A stretch of DNA of 64,000 nt from NCBI GenBank assembly GCA_946415755.1, contig CAMKTS010000005.1, positions 52,396 through 116,395 of the forward strand, written 5' to 3'. The position numbers and the translations under genes are program-made. The DNA comes from an uncultured Prevotella sp. (GTDB lineage Bacteria; Bacteroidota; Bacteroidia; Bacteroidales; Bacteroidaceae). The notes under the pieces were generated by a model, which was given only the letters and a program-made list of their open reading frames with translations, was not told the origin of the DNA and ran no database searches. Shown piece after piece: positions 16,698-24,500 of the stretch (position 1 is the first letter of the stretch; the number at the start of each line of letters is the position of its first letter).

Positions 16698-17045
16698 AAA
16701 AATCTGTTTATCTGTCATGTGGGTTGTAACTTGTTGATAATGAGTGTAATGTGATATGACAGATAGTATGATAGATTGACAGATTCTCAATGAATGACCG
16801 AGCGTTGCCAGGAGCTGGATGAGTATTCTGCTGACGTGAATGGTGAGAGAGTAACCATTGAGAGACCATCGGTTTCTGATAGAGAAACCACTGGTTTCTT
16901 GCGAAGAAACCGATGGTTTCCGCATGATGAATTCAGAAAAAAGACAGTGAGCAATCATCTGTCAATCTATCATACTATCTGTCATTGTGCAACGTGTTAT
17001 TAATCAGTTGATTACGCGGTTCGATGACAGATTGACAGATTTTTT
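16698..17045. repeat. 348-bp nested inverted-repeat element (MITE/REP-like)
   Basis: Outer arms 16698-16718 and about 17025-17045 match with about 2 mismatches in 21 bp. Inner arms 16756-16784 and 16957-16985 are perfect over 29 bp. The DNA between outer and inner arms is also loosely mirrored. A central pair (16865-16877 and 16905-16917) is perfect over 13 bp and encloses a near-palindrome (16883-16899) of the same GAAACC/GGTTTC type. Arms are built from the unit TGACAGAT. No ORF inside looks real. Probably a non-autonomous mobile or structural element; no target-site duplication was identified. It accounts for most of the gene-free stretch 16639-17116. Confidence 0.75.
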
Positions 17046-17116
17046 CGCGAAAACAAATTTTGGGGTAATAATAAGTGGAAATACCAGAACAAACTCTGAA
17101 TTATTTTAAAAAAAAG

Positions 17117-17146
17117 AGAGGGCGCATCGTAAATGACGCGCCCTCT
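17117..17146 (-). terminator. Intrinsic terminator of the SusC/D/E-like operon
   Basis: A 9-bp GC-rich stem (17117-17125 with 17138-17146), followed on the minus strand by a T-rich tract (plus-strand A-run at 17108-17115). It lies 25 bp after the last stop codon at 17172. Confidence 0.85.
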
Positions 17147-17171
17147 GATTAGTCAGTGACCTCTGTTGGGA

Positions 17172-17268
17172 TTACTTCTTCTTGAAGGCCCACCAGGTAG
17201 CCTCGCCCCAACCGACTGTGCCAGGAGCGGCATAGACGAGCTTGATCTTGCTGTCAGTGCGATTGGAT
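17172..17268 (-). pseudogene. Remnant of a third SusE-like module (3' end only)
   Basis: A frame without its own start encodes about 31 residues ending in KIKLVYAAPGTVGWGEAT and then WWAFKKK, followed by a stop at 17172. This matches the end of both modules of the upstream lipoprotein (LILTYADEGTGSWSEATFWSF). It overlaps the 3' end of the small gene at 17254-17463 in another frame. The tail of a third module has therefore been joined to unrelated DNA, probably by a deletion or recombination event. Confidence 0.65.
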
Positions 17269-17463
17269 AAAATAAGACTCATTCGTTTCTTGATTTTTAA
17301 TCCAAAGAGAGCCCCCACTATAGAATGGACTTGAAAAAACAATCACTTTGGCCTCATCATCATCAATAGATGCGTTATAATCCATTGGATATGGTCCACC
17401 TGTTGTTGCATAGCTAAGATATGCAACAAAGAATAGGAAGAATGATAAAAACGTCTTTTTCAT
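17254..17463 (-). CDS. Small secreted protein, possibly truncated
   Basis: 69 residues with a signal peptide (MKKTFLSFFLFFVAYLSYA) and a short beta-rich segment (DDDEAKVIVFSSPFYSGGSL). The ending YFIQSH falls exactly where module-remnant homology begins in another frame, so the natural C-terminus is probably lost. The start lies 9 bp after the SusE-like stop. I do not recognise the family; a DUF3244-like small secreted protein is one weak possibility. Confidence 0.45.
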   Translation of the reverse strand: MKKTFLSFFLFFVAYLSYATTGGPYPMDYNASIDDDEAKVIVFSSPFYSGGSLWIKNQETNESYFIQSH

Positions 17464-17472
17464 ATTCTCATT

Positions 17473-18987
17473 CTATTTGGCCTTGAAACTCCAGAATGTT
17501 GCTTCACTCCATGAACCAGTTCCTTCGTCTGCATAAGTGAGGATGAGCTGTTCGTTAGTGAGTTTGATAATTTGGAACGAAGTCGGCTTCGTACCACCTC
17601 CGTTAATCTTGAAGGGGAAGAGAATAGAGCCGGCATCGGTGTCTAATGTTCCAAAATTCCAGGCAACGCCATTGACTTCATTGCGGTTCTCACTATAATT
17701 CAGTGTAAACTTACCGCTACGGATTTGGTTGCCTGAAGCATCGTAGGATTTTACATTTCCTGTAGCCCAGTCAAAGGTCATGTACGCATTAGGATCTTCC
17801 TCTCCTGTAGCTGCACCTGTGTCAGAGTGATTCAACTGACCAGTTAGCTCTGCTGCGGGGCAAGACCACCAAATGCCACTGGGGAAGTTTCCGCCATTGT
17901 CATTTGTGTAACCAAAGTTACCCCATGAACCAAGGACGATAGTTCCGCTGTTATCCCAAGGGATGTTCTCTCCCCATGTCCAAGCCTTAGTGTCAAAATC
18001 GGTCAGCATGGCTTCGCCGTCAGATGAACTTACAAAACTCCAGAAAGTAGCCTCGCTCCAACTACCTGTTCCTTCGTCTGCATAGGAAAGGATGAGCTGA
18101 TCTGATGTAAGCTTAAGAATCTCAAAAGAAGTTGGCTTAGTTCCTCCTCCGTTAATCTTGAAGGGGAATAAAATAGCACCTTCTGTTGTTTTCAAAGTTC
18201 CTAAGCTCCACGCAACACCATTAACCTCTTTGCGTGTGGTTCCGTCCCATCCCTCTACAGAGTACTTACCCTTACGGATTTGGTTGCCACCGGCATCATA
18301 ACAATAGATATTGCCATCATCGGTAATTACCATTTTAGCCTCAGGGCTTTCTTCACCAGTAGCTACACCAGTATCAGAGTGATTCAACTGACCCGTCAGT
18401 TCTGCTGCGGGACAAGACCACCAAATGCCACTGGGGAAGTTTCCGCCATTGTCATTTGTGTAACCAAAGTTACCCCATGAACCATAGACCATTGTTCCAT
18501 TGTTGTCCCAAGGAATATTCTCACCCCAGTACCATGTCTTTGAGCCGTATGCATCACTTGCCAACAGGCGAACTACGGGATCCAGTTCCTGAGGAACATA
18601 GACGTTGGCACTTCTGGAACCGGTAATAAGGGTACCGTCGAAGTCGCGTGTCTCGATGTAGAAAGTCTGAGAGGTGGGATTGCCGCGCTTGGGGACAATC
18701 TTGAAGGTGCCGTTGGACTTTCCGGCAACCAGGTCGTTACGGTTGCCCTCATCGTCCAGCTGGTAGATGGTGACAATACGTGCCGGATTGGTCGTGAACT
18801 TGAAATAGTTGCCGTCAGGGGCCGGAGTAGTATAGGTCTCGTCGCTATACTGTGTGATCGTGAGGCCGCTGGCCAGTTGCTCGCCTGTGACGCCAGAGTA
18901 GTTGGGCATGCTCACGTCGTCCTTTGACGGATTGCAGGCCGTCAGCAAGCCGAAGGCTGCAACCATGAATAATATTTGTTTTTTCAT
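17473..18987 (-). CDS. SusE/F-like surface lipoprotein with a duplicated module
   Basis: A 504-residue lipoprotein (LLTAC, Cys18). Residues 30-140 form an Ig-like N-terminal region as in SusE/SusF-type proteins. Residues 150-319 and 334-503 are two copies of one module (WGENIPWDN, SWGNFGYTNDNGGNFPSGIW, EVNGVAW, FPFKINGGGTKPTSF, GTGSWSEATFWSF), with a period of 184 residues. At DNA level 17861-17932 and 18413-18484 are identical over 72 bp, so the duplication is recent or kept alike by gene conversion. The many Trp and Tyr residues fit glycan binding. It follows SusD by 28 bp in a SusC-SusD operon; the ligand is unknown. Confidence 0.85.
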   Translation of the reverse strand: MKKQILFMVAAFGLLTACNPSKDDVSMPNYSGVTGEQLASGLTITQYSDETYTTPAPDGNYFKFTTNPARIVTIYQLDDEGNRNDLVAGKSNGTFKIVPKRGNPTSQTFYIETRDFDGTLITGSRSANVYVPQELDPVVRLLASDAYGSKTWYWGENIPWDNNGTMVYGSWGNFGYTNDNGGNFPSGIWWSCPAAELTGQLNHSDTGVATGEESPEAKMVITDDGNIYCYDAGGNQIRKGKYSVEGWDGTTRKEVNGVAWSLGTLKTTEGAILFPFKINGGGTKPTSFEILKLTSDQLILSYADEGTGSWSEATFWSFVSSSDGEAMLTDFDTKAWTWGENIPWDNSGTIVLGSWGNFGYTNDNGGNFPSGIWWSCPAAELTGQLNHSDTGAATGEEDPNAYMTFDWATGNVKSYDASGNQIRSGKFTLNYSENRNEVNGVAWNFGTLDTDAGSILFPFKINGGGTKPTSFQIIKLTNEQLILTYADEGTGSWSEATFWSFKAK

Positions 18988-19015
18988 CTTTTCTTCTGTT
19001 TAAAGGTTATACTGA

Positions 19016-20818
19016 TTACCAGCCACCATACTCAGAGGTGGCATCGCTCCAACCGGGATTCTGCTGAACGGTACCGAGTGCAATCTGCGTCTCAGGCATC
19101 TTCTGGAATCCTGCCGTAGCATTGTAGCGGGCTACATAGCCGCCATTGTGCGGGGTGTTGGTGTCAGGATTGCCGCAATAGTAGATGGGCTGTCCCTCCT
19201 GCTTGGCCAGCTGGGTGGCAGCGATGTGCCAGCGGCGGATGTCGTTCCAGCGGATACCTTCGCAGGCCAGCTCCCAGCGGCGCTCGTTTCGAAGAGCGTC
19301 CAATGAATAGGTGACATCGGGCAGTCCGGCACGGTTGCGGACGGCATTCAGACCGCTCTTGCCCTGGTAGACTGTGGCACCGTCGGTCAGCTCGGAATGC
19401 ATGAGCAGCACGTCGGCAAAGCGGATGAGCACCAGGTCGTGGATGTTGGACAGCTGGAAGTTGTTCTCACCAGAGGTGTCCCACTTGCCAGGATACATAC
19501 CGGTCTCGAAGCAGGCGATGTATGCAGGGGGATCTTGTCCGTCCTCACCCTTGACATAGCCCTTGTTGACGGCGCAGATGGGTGACCACTTCTTCGAGTA
19601 GTAGTCGCTCTCCTGTACAAAGTCGGCCCAACCGCCACGGGTGTAGGCAGGCATCTCCTGCGTGTCGTTCACGTCGGCGACAGTAGCCTTCAGACGCATG
19701 TCGTTAGGCTCGGCAGCCTTCCAGTCGTTCACGAGGTTGGGAGCCACGGGACCAGCACCCCAGCCCTGTCCGAAGGGGAAGGTGTTGGCATAGTCCTGAC
19801 CGCCGCGCACACCGAAGTGCAGGGCGATACCGTTGGCATAACCGATGGTGGTCTGCCAGGAAGCCAGCTTGTTAAACTTGATGGAGAAGAGGGCCTCGGG
19901 GTTCACGGCATTGTCGTTCTCTACCCAAGCCAGGCCCTGGCCGGCAGTATAAGGATACTCGTCGACAACCAGCTTGTTGGTATAAGCCCACAGGTTGCGG
20001 TAGTCGGATACCAGCTCGTAGCCAGAGTTCTTCACACAGTCTTCAATGTAGTTGGTGACATCTTGCTTGGTCAGCGTAGTACCGTCGTTCAGGGGTACGC
20101 TGGTCAGCGGGTTGTAGTTCGTGCTGGTCAGGGCAGCGATGTCGGTGCCGTTGCCATACATACCGGTATAGAAGAGCCATGCGCGGCCCAGCATAGCCTC
20201 TGCGGTGTACTTGTCGATACGTCCGTCGGTACGCTTCTCGGCGGGCAGCAGCACGACAGCGTCACGCAGGTCCTGCAGAATCTGTCCCCACAGGGCTTTC
20301 ACGTCGCCCTGCTTGGTGTCGGCCTGGTCGGGGTCGAGGATGAGGGGCACGTTGCCATACATCGAGGCCAGCTCGTAGTAGTAGAAGGCACGGAGGAACT
20401 TGGCCTCGCCGATACCCTTGTTCTTTACACTCTCGCCAATACCGGCAGCTTCAGACAGCACCTTCAGCAGCGTGTTGGCACGGGCGATACCGGCATAACG
20501 GTCCTCGTAGAACTGGTTGGTCATGTCGGCATTGTAGTTGCAGAGCAAGTCCTCAGCCTGCATCAGCTTGTCGTTGGTGCCGCCACCGCCCAGCTGGTCG
20601 TCGCTGGCCAGACAGGCAGCATAGAGGAATGAGCACTGCGGGTTAGCATGTGTCGTATTCAGGTTCTGATAGACACCGGCCAGTACGGCCTCGATGTCGC
20701 CATCAGTCTTCGGGAACTCACTGGTTGACATTTCGCCGATGTTCTCTACATTGTCGATGTCACATGAAGCGAGTCCCATGGTGACAGCGGCAGCGGCGAA
20801 TAAAAATATCTTTTTCAT
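19016..20818 (-). CDS. SusD/RagB-family surface lipoprotein
   Basis: 600 residues with a lipobox (GLASC, Cys19). SusD features include an N-terminal TPR-like helical core (GEAKFLRAFYYYELASMYGNVPLI), AEAMLGRAWLFY, and the C-terminal NERRWELACEGIRWNDIRRW. SusD proteins cap the SusC barrel and bind the oligosaccharide before import. It lies 18 bp after SusC and 28 bp before the SusE-like gene, so the three form one transcription unit. The substrate is not readable from sequence. Confidence 0.95.
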   Translation of the reverse strand: MKKIFLFAAAAVTMGLASCDIDNVENIGEMSTSEFPKTDGDIEAVLAGVYQNLNTTHANPQCSFLYAACLASDDQLGGGGTNDKLMQAEDLLCNYNADMTNQFYEDRYAGIARANTLLKVLSEAAGIGESVKNKGIGEAKFLRAFYYYELASMYGNVPLILDPDQADTKQGDVKALWGQILQDLRDAVVLLPAEKRTDGRIDKYTAEAMLGRAWLFYTGMYGNGTDIAALTSTNYNPLTSVPLNDGTTLTKQDVTNYIEDCVKNSGYELVSDYRNLWAYTNKLVVDEYPYTAGQGLAWVENDNAVNPEALFSIKFNKLASWQTTIGYANGIALHFGVRGGQDYANTFPFGQGWGAGPVAPNLVNDWKAAEPNDMRLKATVADVNDTQEMPAYTRGGWADFVQESDYYSKKWSPICAVNKGYVKGEDGQDPPAYIACFETGMYPGKWDTSGENNFQLSNIHDLVLIRFADVLLMHSELTDGATVYQGKSGLNAVRNRAGLPDVTYSLDALRNERRWELACEGIRWNDIRRWHIAATQLAKQEGQPIYYCGNPDTNTPHNGGYVARYNATAGFQKMPETQIALGTVQQNPGWSDATSEYGGW

Positions 20819-20836
20819 ATTCGTGTACTCTCTGAT

Positions 20837-23800
20837 TTAGAATTTAACGTTTACACCTATCATGTATGTACGAGGCTGCGGATAGTTACCAACGTCAACG
20901 CCGGTTACCCAAGGCTCGCCACCGTTGAGAGCCATACCGTTTTCAGGATCCATTCCCTTATACTTGGTGATGGTGAAGAGGTTCTGTGCGGCAAAGTAGA
21001 CACGCAGCTGCTGGAAAGGAGAGGTCTTCCACAGCTTGGTGAAGTCGTAGCCGATAGTCAGGTTCTGCAGGCGGAAGTAGCCGGCATTCTCGATATAGAG
21101 GTCGGAGATGGACTGCCAGTTCACGCCACGGTTCATAGCAGCCAGCTGCGGGAACTTGTCGCTGGTGCCTTCACCGTTCCAGTAGCTGAACACCTCGGTG
21201 GTGAAGTTCTCGTACTCACCATCGGTGAACTTACGATAGGAGCGAGCCACCTGCTGACCAAGAGCAGCATAACCCGTGATGTTGAGGTCGAAGCCCTTCC
21301 AGCTGGCACCCAGTGTGATACCCATCGTCACGTCGGGGTTGGGGTCGCCCAGATAGGTCTTGTCGTCGGCAGTGATGATACCGTCGCCGTTGACATCGAC
21401 GAACTTCAGGTCACCCACCTTCAGGTCAGCACCCTGCAGCGAGTTGGCGGGGTCGCCATTGCGCAGCGTGGCAGTATAGGCAGCCAGGTCGGCAGCGTTC
21501 TGGATCGGGCCAGCGGTCTTGTAACCCCAGAAGTAGCCGATAGGCTGTCCTTCCTCGAAGCGGGCCATGTAGCCAGTGCCCTGAGCCAGCAGGTCGTTAC
21601 CACCGTTGTTGTACTTCTGCGAGCTGTTCACCTCTGTCACCTTATTCTTATTATAGGCGATGTTGTAGCCAATGTTGTACTCGAAGTCCTTGCCAATCTT
21701 GTCGCGCCAGGTGAGTGCTACCTCGATACCGGTGTTACGTACGGTACCGGCATTCTTCAGCTGAGAGCTGAAACCTGTCGTGGGAGATACGGGAACGTAC
21801 AGCAGCAGGTCTTTCGTGGTCTTCTTATACCAGTCGAACACAACGCCCAGACGGCCCTTCATGAAGCGGGCGTCGAAACCGAAGTCCAGCTGCTCGGAAG
21901 TCTCCCAAGTCAGGTCTTCGTTGGCCAGACGCGACAGGGCAGCACCCTTGGTGGGCTCGTCCTTGGCATTGCCGAAGGAGTACATGCTATAGGCATCGTA
22001 TGCGAAGGCGGCCTCATACTGGAAGGCAGCAATGCTCTTGTTACCGTTCTGTCCCCAACCGGCACGGATCTTGAAGAAGTCGAGCCAGCTCTTGGTCTTC
22101 TGCATGAACTTCTCGTTGGTGAGTACCCAACCAGCCGATACAGAGGGGAAGTAACCCCAGCGGTGACCGGGAGCGAACACTGACGAGCCGTCAGCGCGGA
22201 AGATGAATGAGAACATGTAGGTCTCGTTGTAGTTGTAGTTGATACGTCCGAACCACGACATACCACGGGAGTCGCCGTAAGGACTGCCGCTGACGGTGGC
22301 CGAGGTGTTGTTCTTCATCAGGCTCATGTAGGCATGCTTCAGGTCGCCGCTGATGGCATCGGATGCGGTGGCATTCAGCGTCAAGCCGTTGTCGGGACGG
22401 CTCTCACCGTACTCAGCACCTACGAGCACGTCGAAGGAATGGTTCTTCAGGTTGAACTTGTAGTTCAGGGTGTTGGTGGTGCCCCAGCCCCATCCAAGAC
22501 CTACCTGGTTGGTAGCCTGGTCGGTGGTGCGCATGTCACCCTGGTCGTTGATCTTATAGGTGGGCAGGTAGCAACGCCAGCTCCATGAGCTTTGGTTGTA
22601 GTTGAACTGTCCGCGATAGGTCAGACCCTTGATGGGCTGAATCTCCACGAAGCCCGTAGCGTTGAGGCTGAAGCTGACGCTCTTGTTGTTGGCACTCTGG
22701 CTGTTGATGAGGTTCAGTACGGGGTTGCTGGCATACGATGTGTAGTTGAACATACCCATGTTCTTCAGGTCGTTGTAGCCGAAGTAGCCGCCATTGCTGT
22801 TGTATACGGGAATCAGCGGGTTGCCGCGCAGGGCGGTAGACAGGATGTTGGCATACTGGTTGCCAATCTGGATACCCTGGTTCTGCTTGTGGCTGAAGTA
22901 GATGTTCTCACCAATCTTGATGACATCGTAGCTGTTGTCCTTGCTCTTCAGCAGCACGTGGTCGGAATTGACACGCAGTGTGAAGCGGCGATAGTCGGAC
23001 TTGGCATACTCGCCACCGAAGGCACCGTCCTGATACTGGTAGCCTACACCGATCGAGAACTTCGAGCGGTCGTTACCACCTGCGAGGTTCAGTGAGTGAC
23101 TGGTGGTCACGGCATTCTTGTTGCGAAGCACGTCTACCCAGTCGGTACCGGGGTTGGCACCACTCTGATAGGCAGCCAGCAGCTGCTCCTGTCCCTGGAA
23201 GTAGTTTGCCCAGTTACGGACAGACTCACCCGAGTTGTAGCGTACCAGGTCCATCACCTTCATATACTGGCCGGCGGTCAGCATCTGGGGCAGACGGTAA
23301 ACGTTCGACCAACCGACGTTTCCATCGTACGTCAGCTGGATCTTACCTTCCTTACCCTGCTTGGTGGTGACGAGGATCACACCGTTGGCAGCTGCCGAAC
23401 CGTAGATGGCGCAGCTGGCGGCATCCTTCAGCACGTCGATGCTCTCAATATCAGCGGGGTTCAGGTTGTTGATGTCACCACCAGCCACACCGTCGATAAC
23501 GTACAGGGGCTTCGTGTCGCCGTTGGTACCGGCACCACGGATGGCAATCTTAAAGCCATCGCCAGGCTGACCAGAGTTGGCCTGGATGCTGACACCGGGG
23601 CTCTGGCTCTGCAGGGCACCCAGTACCTGAGTGGTGTTCAGCTTGGCGATGTCCTCACCCTTCACCTGAACAGTGGCACCGGTGACCAGCTTCTTCTTCT
23701 GGACACCGTAACCCACGACGACCACTTCCTCGAGCACGGAGTCATCCTCTGTCAGGGTGACGTTGATGTTCGACTGGTTGCCCACGGCAATCTCCCTCGT

Positions 23801-24082
23801 CTGATAGCCGATGTACGAAATGACAATCGTAGCACCGGGCTTCACATTGAGCGTAAAGTTACCGTCAAAGTCGGTAACGACACCATTCGTAGTTCCTTTT
23901 TCAACTACGCTCGCACCGATCACGGGACCTGCGGCATCAGTCACAGTACCTGTAATCCTCTTTGCTGCCTGCTGAACCTCCTGCACCGATGTCTCGGCGT
24001 TGGCGGCCATTAACGGCGAGTACACGCCCAACAAGGAGCATGCACCCAACAGCAGCGCTGTCTTTCTCATTTTTTGGTTCAT
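20837..24082 (-). CDS. SusC/RagA-family TonB-dependent outer-membrane transporter
   Basis: 1081 residues. After the signal peptide comes a carboxypeptidase-like regulatory domain (about residues 40-120, RITGTVTDAAGPVIGASVVE) and a TonB-box-like EEVVVVGYG. The plug follows (PLYVIDGVAGG; IESIDVLKDAASCAIYGSAA), then a long beta-barrel ending in Phe (YMIGVNVKF). It imports oligosaccharides using TonB energy together with the SusD downstream. It is the first gene of a minus-strand operon preceded by a leader of roughly 190 bases and a -7 box at 24282-24289, and diverges from a second SusC gene. Confidence 0.97.
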   Translation of the reverse strand: MNQKMRKTALLLGACSLLGVYSPLMAANAETSVQEVQQAAKRITGTVTDAAGPVIGASVVEKGTTNGVVTDFDGNFTLNVKPGATIVISYIGYQTREIAVGNQSNINVTLTEDDSVLEEVVVVGYGVQKKKLVTGATVQVKGEDIAKLNTTQVLGALQSQSPGVSIQANSGQPGDGFKIAIRGAGTNGDTKPLYVIDGVAGGDINNLNPADIESIDVLKDAASCAIYGSAAANGVILVTTKQGKEGKIQLTYDGNVGWSNVYRLPQMLTAGQYMKVMDLVRYNSGESVRNWANYFQGQEQLLAAYQSGANPGTDWVDVLRNKNAVTTSHSLNLAGGNDRSKFSIGVGYQYQDGAFGGEYAKSDYRRFTLRVNSDHVLLKSKDNSYDVIKIGENIYFSHKQNQGIQIGNQYANILSTALRGNPLIPVYNSNGGYFGYNDLKNMGMFNYTSYASNPVLNLINSQSANNKSVSFSLNATGFVEIQPIKGLTYRGQFNYNQSSWSWRCYLPTYKINDQGDMRTTDQATNQVGLGWGWGTTNTLNYKFNLKNHSFDVLVGAEYGESRPDNGLTLNATASDAISGDLKHAYMSLMKNNTSATVSGSPYGDSRGMSWFGRINYNYNETYMFSFIFRADGSSVFAPGHRWGYFPSVSAGWVLTNEKFMQKTKSWLDFFKIRAGWGQNGNKSIAAFQYEAAFAYDAYSMYSFGNAKDEPTKGAALSRLANEDLTWETSEQLDFGFDARFMKGRLGVVFDWYKKTTKDLLLYVPVSPTTGFSSQLKNAGTVRNTGIEVALTWRDKIGKDFEYNIGYNIAYNKNKVTEVNSSQKYNNGGNDLLAQGTGYMARFEEGQPIGYFWGYKTAGPIQNAADLAAYTATLRNGDPANSLQGADLKVGDLKFVDVNGDGIITADDKTYLGDPNPDVTMGITLGASWKGFDLNITGYAALGQQVARSYRKFTDGEYENFTTEVFSYWNGEGTSDKFPQLAAMNRGVNWQSISDLYIENAGYFRLQNLTIGYDFTKLWKTSPFQQLRVYFAAQNLFTITKYKGMDPENGMALNGGEPWVTGVDVGNYPQPRTYMIGVNVKF

Positions 24083-24281
24083 ACTTAGTATAATTGTTAA
24101 ATTAGTGGTTAATTCATTTAGGTGTTAGTAGAGACGAAAAGTCTCCTCCACGCCAAGCCCACTAGGCCCGCAATGGTGAGGTATGTTAGTTTCTTTCTAT
24201 GCCATTGTTTTTTAGTTTGGTTTTATATTGTTAATAGTTTTGGATTGAATTTTCTAAAGGCATTATTGCGTTTTCGAGGGG

Positions 24282-24289
24282 CAAAGGTA
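24282..24289 (-). promoter_or_regulatory. -7 box of the minus-strand SusC operon
   Basis: The minus strand reads TACCTTTG, matching TAnnTTTG. It lies 29 bp from the nearer arm of the inverted repeat, the same distance as the -7 box on the other side. The transcript would have a leader of about 190 bases. A short 5-bp hairpin at 24131-24145 is visible in the leader; nothing else is evident. Confidence 0.6.
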
Positions 24290-24318
24290 GTGTTTTTTTA
24301 CTAAATGGCAATATCTTT

Positions 24319-24397
24319 TCTTGACAAATTTTGATACTTTTTTGTTTTTTTGTGCTTTTTCCGCGTTTTTGCAAGAAAGTATCAAAAATTATCAAGA
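24319..24397. promoter_or_regulatory. Inverted-repeat operator shared by two divergent SusC operons
   Basis: Two 22-bp arms (24319-24340 and 24376-24397) are inverted copies with about 3 mismatches, sharing a perfect 12-bp core (TTTTGATACTTT and its complement). Each arm ends 29 bp from its own -7 box (24282-24289 and 24427-24434), so the region is mirror symmetric about position 24358. Placement just upstream of the -33 position suits an activator. The regulator is not identified. Confidence 0.65.
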
Positions 24398-24426
24398 AAA
24401 AATGGTGAGAATTATATAAAATATGT

Positions 24427-24434
24427 TATCTTTG
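24427..24434 (+). promoter_or_regulatory. -7 box of the plus-strand SusC operon
   Basis: TATCTTTG matches TAnnTTTG, 66 bp upstream of the ATG at 24501. No good TTTG -33 element is present, which fits an activator-dependent promoter. Confidence 0.6.
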
Positions 24435-24500
24435 CAGCCAACTAACATGCTTTTCATACCGATTACATGTGAATTACTATTAACTAATAAAAACTAAAGT

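Noticed and set aside
16794..17003. Open frames inside the nested palindrome
   Set aside because: They are composed of the repeat arms, lack a promoter and show no protein-like composition.
24083..24280. Possible riboswitch in the long leader of the minus-strand SusC gene
   Set aside because: Only a 5-bp hairpin (24131-24145) is visible; no known riboswitch core or terminator-like element could be recognised.
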